Assembly: GCF_009870125.1 (NCBI RefSeq) | Contig: NC_046679.1 | Span: 15,996,001 to 16,060,000 of the forward strand | Source of the DNA: Drosophila pseudoobscura | Taxonomy: Eukaryota > Arthropoda > Insecta > Diptera > Drosophilidae | DNA length: 64,000 nt | Direction of reading: 5' to 3' | In this document: piece by piece, positions 59,319 through 64,000 of the stretch | How positions within the stretch are numbered: the first letter of the stretch is position 1 | How the letters are laid out: every line of letters starts with the position of its first letter | Position numbers and translations under genes: made by a program | The notes under the pieces: model-generated | Databases searched by the model: none | Told to the model about the DNA's origin: nothing | Seen by the model: only the letters and a program-made list of their open reading frames with translations

Positions 59319-60216
59319 CTACTGCTTTTGCATCTGACTGTCTGGCTTCATAGATCTGGCATATCCACCGTAACCGAAACCGCTGGCAGTACCACCACCT
59401 CCGCCACCTCCAGCTGCAAAGTGTGGCGTGTGTCCATGGCCATCCTCGTGGGTAACAGAGTGGGAGTGGCTTGAGGTGTAAATGGGTTTGGCCACTATCT
59501 CGTAGGTGGTTGACTTGCCACCGCCGGCCAAGCTTTTAAGACCCAGGACGCCGGACAGCGTCAGAGCCATGAGAGCTGCCATCAGGGCCTTGCCCGCCAT
59601 AAGAGCTATCGCGCCCAAGCCCATGGCCATCAGCATGCCCTTCATCATGACACCGGCTGCCACTAGAGCTTCCAGACCGCCCTTCTTGCCAAACTTGTGC
59701 TTGCGTCCCTCCACCAGGGCCTTATCGTCCAGCAAGCGGAAGCGAAGGAAGCGCGTCTTCAGGAGATTCTCCATTTTGGCCACTATGTATCCATTCAGAC
59801 GGGTATTGGGATCACTTGGATAGCTGCGTGCCACCTCTGCAAGATTAGACAGTAGTTAGCATTCCTTTCTCCATAACGATGCGAAGGAGAGAGAGCTTAC
59901 CCGCCATTAGCTCGGAGGTCTTCATTTCGGTGGCACTCTCATCCTTAACCACACTAACGCCGGGCAATACACTGAGCTCCTGCTGCTCGGCCAGCCTCTC
60001 CATGATCTTGACCAGCTCTATCTTGAGGCACATCCAGCTGAATGACGAAGCCTCGCACTCATTGAGAGGCGTCTCACTTTTTTGCGGCTTCCTTAGAGGT
60101 TCTGTGGCAATAGTCGATGCTTCTGTGGCTTGGACGCTGGCCGCCTGGGCATATTTGCACATGAAGGCGAACAGGGCCAGGTAGAATAGATACTCCAGGG
60201 TTTTGATTAGCAACAT
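59319..60216 (-). CDS. Osi16: Osiris family protein, probable Osi16
   Basis: The exons are 59901-60216 and 59319-59836, with a phase-1 intron splitting Gly/Glu in LMAG-EVARSY, for 277 residues. It has a signal peptide (MLLIKTLEYLFYLALFAFMC), a two-Cys region CEASSFSWMC, and a basic HKFGKKG lead-in. The hydrophobic Osiris segment is unusually rich in Gly, Ala and Met (VMMKGMLMAMGLGAIALMAG). The tail is His-rich, then glycine-rich (GGGGGGG) with FGYGGYARS. I see no clear AQxLAY motif, which other members here have. TATA box at 60308. Symbol from cluster order. Confidence 0.87.
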
Positions 60217-60307
60217 ATTTGGTGTGACAAACGTATTGTTGCTGTACGGGGACTTATGCTTGGGGATTGCTTTAGAGAGACTGCAACATCTAATTTTTAT
60301 GGGTTCG

Positions 60308-60316
60308 CCTTTTATA
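60308..60316 (-). promoter_or_regulatory. TATA box of Osi16
   Basis: TATAAAAGG on the minus strand, about 92 bases before the start codon. Confidence 0.65.
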
Positions 60317-61053
60317 CCAAACTTCCACTTCCATTTCTATACCCATTTCCCATTTCCCTTTCACCAATGCTGTGCTCTGTGTACTCTCTGTGGCCCCTTG
60401 CCTTTTCTAATTACCCAAACGATTTGTGGTCGAAATTCTTCCCAGCGTCAGTCAGCTGCGTCCAACCGGGCAACCGGGCAACCGACAACCAAGCAACTGG
60501 GGGGGCATCAGCGGCGAATGGGTGGGACTTTCGCTTTCCTCTGCGCACAGCGCCCAGTCTTGCGAGACGAACCATGCGGCTAATTCTGTCGCCAAAAAAG
60601 TTCCAACTAATGAATTCCCGGAGAGCCCTGGGAGCCAAGAAGAAAACTCGTGGACATTCGCATAATTACCAGATAAAGGTCGCGTGCCTCGGACTTCCAT
60701 AAATTAAGTCACAGCATTTTGCCATGCCTAACTGGGACTAACTAACAATTCATTGTTAATTATTATTACATTTTCATTTCATTTCTCTTCTGGCCCTACC
60801 CTACCCTCGTTTTGCCGCTTTCTTCGCCCATGAGGTAATATATCTTTCTTCATTGCTGCCTCTTGACTCTTTGTATTCATATTATACTTTGCTAATGATT
60901 TATTTTCTGGAGTTTATTTTGGATTTGGCCCTTTCTATAGTTTGATTCTCAATTGCTAAACATTTAATGCGTTTTTCATAAAACAAATTATATTTTATGC
61001 ATAGTAAATTTAAATTAAATAAATATTAAATAATTGTCGCAGCCACAGAATAT
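60317..61053. other. Intergenic spacer upstream of Osi16
   Basis: Open frames on both strands around 60,410-60,700 overlap each other and have no coding features. AT-rich DNA follows. Confidence 0.5.
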
Positions 61054-61398
61054 TCAACCCGCTGCTGGTCGTGCGGTCGTCGTCGTGGTAGTAGTGGTAG
61101 TAGTGGTCGTTGTGGTCTTCTTGTTCTTTAGTCTTTGGCCGAATTTCTGGAAAAATCCACCGTTTCCATCTGGAGGAAAGCGCAGTTGCCCAGCAGCATC
61201 CAAGGGGCCATCCACAAGTTCTGCACCCTCAGCCAGCTTCTCGGTCGTTTGAATCGATGGGGCAGCCACGTTAGTGGCAGCAGTCGAGGACTGTTCCTCG
61301 GTGACAGGCAGTGTCGAGGCAAGAGACACCAGCAAGCCGACGATGAGGGCAGTTTTAATCAGGCACCCGCCTGCTAAATTCTTGCTTATACCGTTCAT
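61054..61398 (-). CDS. Small secreted protein with poly-Thr tail, unknown function
   Basis: A single exon of 114 residues from MNGISKNL; an ATG five codons upstream (61413) is also in frame. A signal peptide covers roughly residues 12-30 (IKTALIVGLLVSLASTLP). The mature protein is polar, with PPDGNGGFFQKFGQRLKNKK, then an uninterrupted run of 14 Thr residues and ARPAAG. Such Thr runs are likely O-glycosylated. It lacks the Osiris hydrophobic segment and Cys pair, so it is not an Osiris gene although it sits inside the cluster. A TATA box stands 50 bases before the start. I cannot name a family. Confidence 0.7.
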   Translation of the reverse strand: MNGISKNLAGGCLIKTALIVGLLVSLASTLPVTEEQSSTAATNVAAPSIQTTEKLAEGAELVDGPLDAAGQLRFPPDGNGGFFQKFGQRLKNKKTTTTTTTTTTTTTTARPAAG

Positions 61399-61447
61399 CT
61401 CAATGCTGATCAAATTGAACTGATAAACAATAGTCGATTTGTTTCAG

Positions 61448-61454
61448 TTTTATA
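61448..61454 (-). promoter_or_regulatory. TATA box of the 61-kb poly-Thr gene
   Basis: TATAAAA on the minus strand, 50 bases before the preferred start codon. Confidence 0.6.
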
Positions 61455-62659
61455 GAGGAACAGTAACTGGGACATTTGCCCGTAATCAATTAGGAAGAAT
61501 ACGCAAAGAAAGCCAGTGGAGTGGGCCTAGAGACCATGTTAATTAAATTTGCTAATAAATTAATGAAACACAAATGCCGGCACTATTTTTGCACGACAAA
61601 GAAAGCATTGGCCAGTGGGGAATATCCCATATGAGCCCATACATACATTCACACTTATATTTAGATATTTAACATACATCAATAGATTGGCTTTAAGAGT
61701 GAAAAAGCATATGCATTGCATACTCTTTCAATTCCTTAAACACACATACATATGTATGTGGATGATTACGAATATATTTCTTTGATTGCTTCGCCAAGCT
61801 ATGTATATCCAGGGATAGAAATGAACGGCTTCTGTCAAAACTGCGGGTGAACCAGAAAACAAACCAATCCAACATTCAGCCATTAATCTTCACCTATGAT
61901 GAATACTGTGGACCATGTCTGTTGTTTGCTCGATTTTTGTTGTGTCCAACAAAAGGTCGGAAAATATTTTTGCAATATATCACGGCAGGATGCCTTCAAA
62001 TCTGGGTTACATCGCTTTGAAGTTATTTATGGGCGTAGGTTTTCTCTGATGTATGTATTTGGGCTGTAGAAAAAGTTCTTTACGCAAAAAGGTTTGGAAA
62101 TATTTGTGATTTTTGAATTTGATGAATCATTTTTATTCAATTGCTTTTGCTTTAAGTTATCGAAATAAATACTTAGTAAGTAAGTAAGCTCTTTAGCAGG
62201 CATAATCTTCGTTTTGTTCGATTGGACCTGAGTGACATTTACATCCGCCAAGAGTTATGGGTTCTGGGTTGTGGAAGGAAATGTGCAATAAATATGGCGC
62301 AAATATGATCGACTGTTTGATTACATATATCCTTAAGCATTGTCCTGAGCTAGCCATGTCGTGGGCATCCGATTGGATCCTTTCTAAGTTTCTCTTTTTT
62401 TTGTGATTTTTCTTGTTGGTTTTTTGGTATGTCGCAGCTAACTAACTAAATGTAACTACTCGTAAATACATAATTATTGACTACAACGAATTAAGCCATT
62501 CTTCAGGGGTAAAGTCTCATGTAGGAAGGGGATTGAAGGGGTGGAAAGGAAAAGGCGAAGGAAAGCAAACAGCGAGGGTAGGATGCATTGATGAGGGTAG
62601 GGATATAGACTAGTATAGAGGGGGATGGATTGGATGGATTTGTGGCGGTATGGCAGAGC
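61455..62659. other. Intergenic, poly-Thr gene to Osi15
   Basis: AT-rich with short (TATG)n-like microsatellites near 61,745. The last hundred or so bases are the 3' flank of Osi15. No gene is seen. Confidence 0.55.
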
Positions 62660-63592
62660 TTAGAAGGGCTGGGCCAAGCCGTAGTGGTTGTAGGCCAAAT
62701 CGGCGCCGGCGGCTTGTCCATTGCGGCTCCAGTCGGAGTGCACAATATCGGCGTTCAGGGGGCTGCCAGTGATGTAGGCAGTGGTGATATGTTCCTTCTT
62801 CTTGGCCAGCAGATCCTTGAAGAAGGTGGCACCTGCAAATCAAGGAAATCGTCAGCTGGGCCTCTTTTTGTTTGCTTTCAGCTAGCGACACTTACCAGCC
62901 AGAATGAGGGCCAGGAAGGAGATGGCCAGGGCTTTCAGCGAGATGAACTTAATGATCGTGAACATGACCTTGACGACCACAGCCTTCTTCAGTTTCAAAG
63001 CCAACAGCAGAGGCAGCAGCATCTTCTTCATGCGCTTGCTGCGGGATTCTATTGCGGAGAAAGCAGAGAGAAAGCGGAGACATTCAGTGAAGGCCACCTA
63101 AAAGTATGCCGTCCGTGGCAGTTCGGAGAAAGCTTTCACTGCCACTTATGCTTAGACAGAAAAGTATGCAACGCTTTTCTTCTGCTTTTGGCTATATTTA
63201 TGTTCCGACAGTGCAACATGTTGTATGCGCAATATTTGGTAGAGTGAAGGCACTTTGGTTTTTGATCACTCACCATCCATGGCACGTCCGGCGTACTCGT
63301 TCTCGGTATTCTCCTCCTGCTCATCACCGGAGAAGGACAGATTGAGCTCATGGGTTTCTAGATAGCGTTCGGCGCGGTCCTCGAACGACTCGACGCCCTT
63401 GTTGGCACCAAAGCTGCGTCCCGTCTCAGACCGATCGATGCGCAGGCCACCGAACAGTGACACCGACTCCTCGTTATCCAATCGATTGAGCATGTTCACT
63501 AAATCCTTTTCACTGCCGTCCTGCGATGGCAGTGCCAAAGCGCCGCACACAAAGCTTGCCACCAGCACAACACAAACGAATTTCGCGCACAT
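62660..63592 (-). CDS. Osi15: Osiris family protein, probable Osi15
   Basis: The exons are 63274-63592, 62896-63048 and 62660-62832. Both introns are phase 1, splitting Gly (MDG-ESRSK and LAG-ATFFK), and the product is 214 residues. It has a signal peptide (MCAKFVCVVLVASFVCGALA), then a polar region with YLETHELNLSF, where other members have their amphipathic segment. A basic SRSKRMKK lead-in precedes the hydrophobic Osiris segment (LLPLLLALKLKKAVVVKVMF onward). The motif GADLAY near the C terminus is a variant of AQxLAY. The two-Cys region found in the other Osiris genes here is missing. TATA box at 63761. Symbol from cluster order and short length. Confidence 0.87.
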
Positions 63593-63760
63593 ATTGCTTA
63601 GCACTTTGGTTTTGGTTTTGGACAAAAGTCGATATTGATATTTATATTGATAATCCTTCGATTGGATTCCACACTGGTCGGCGCACTGATGGCTGGGCTG
63701 GGGCTGTTTGCTTTGCGAATGGAAATTGCTTTGTGATTAATTGTATGCAATGCCCCCGCG

Positions 63761-63767
63761 TTTTATA
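63761..63767 (-). promoter_or_regulatory. TATA box of Osi15
   Basis: TATAAAA on the minus strand, 169 bases before the start codon. Confidence 0.5.
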
Positions 63768-64000
63768 CCTTTTCGAATCGTATGCGTGCCCGCCGGCTCC
63801 GAACTGAGTCGATTGACCAATTTTGTGTGGCTAGAAATCGCGCAGTGTCCAAAATAAAAACGCACCGCACTGCAATAACAATCCCCATACCAAAAAGCCA
63901 TGCCATCCCCGGCACAATTTATGCAAAGCGTATGCGTATGCTGCCTGCCAACAATTTCTTGACCATATTTCCACCTCGCACGTCGTCAACGAAAGGGAAG

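Noticed and set aside
1-64000. tRNA, rRNA, microRNA genes, CRISPR arrays, complete transposons
   Set aside because: None was recognised by eye. A covariance-model scan would be needed to rule out small RNA genes. CRISPR is not expected in a fly genome.

Overview
The window is nuclear DNA from a fly of the genus Drosophila. Short introns with GT..AG ends, TATA-box and DRE/Motif-1 promoters, many (CA)n, (CAG)n and TATG-type microsatellites and the gene content all point that way. The diagnostic content is a run of Osiris genes, in the order I would expect for Osi20, Osi19, Osi18, Osi17, Osi16, Osi15, all on the minus strand. This is the conserved Osiris cluster of Muller element E. I cannot name the species. 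Symbols rest on family motifs, order and length, not on a search.

Layout. Bases 1-16,109 hold no gene I can support: low-complexity DNA, microsatellites and old AT-rich sequence. At 16.1-18.4 kb lies Nsf2 (minus). It is followed by a 2.7-kb strip with a decayed ABC-transporter fragment. From 21.1 to 26.4 kb there is a compact block: the tRNA 2'-O-methyltransferase Trm13 (minus), the spliceosomal core protein SmD2 (plus) and three tandem phosphatidylethanolamine-binding protein (PEBP) genes (minus). From 28.1 kb to the end is the Osiris cluster: Osi20 (28.1-29.0), Osi19 (33.0-34.5), Osi18 (37.3-38.3), a very large nine-exon Osi17 (42.1-51.1), Osi16 (59.3-60.2) and Osi15 (62.7-63.6).

Between Osi17 and Osi15 sit small secreted-protein genes that are not Osiris genes. 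One is on the plus strand at 55.8-56.6 kb. A broken, inverted copy of it lies at 57.0-57.6 kb. A Cys-rich peptide gene is at 58.8-59.1 kb and a Thr-tailed peptide gene at 61.1-61.4 kb.

How the genes work together. The Osiris proteins share a signal peptide, usually a two-cysteine region, a hydrophobic Osiris segment and an AQxLAY-like tail, and most have a TATA box. This fits a co-regulated epidermal and tracheal cuticle-secretion battery. Nsf2, Trm13 and SmD2 carry housekeeping-type promoter motifs (Motif 1, DRE) instead.

Most notable observations: Osi17 extends more than 380 residues past the Osiris domain through a GC-AG intron; the inverted pseudogene preserves the exon structure and promoter of its parent; the SmD2 start codon is split by an intron (AT|G); Trm13 has an apparent single-base frameshift near its C terminus; and a roughly 300-bp AT-rich repeat occurs three times between the Osiris genes.
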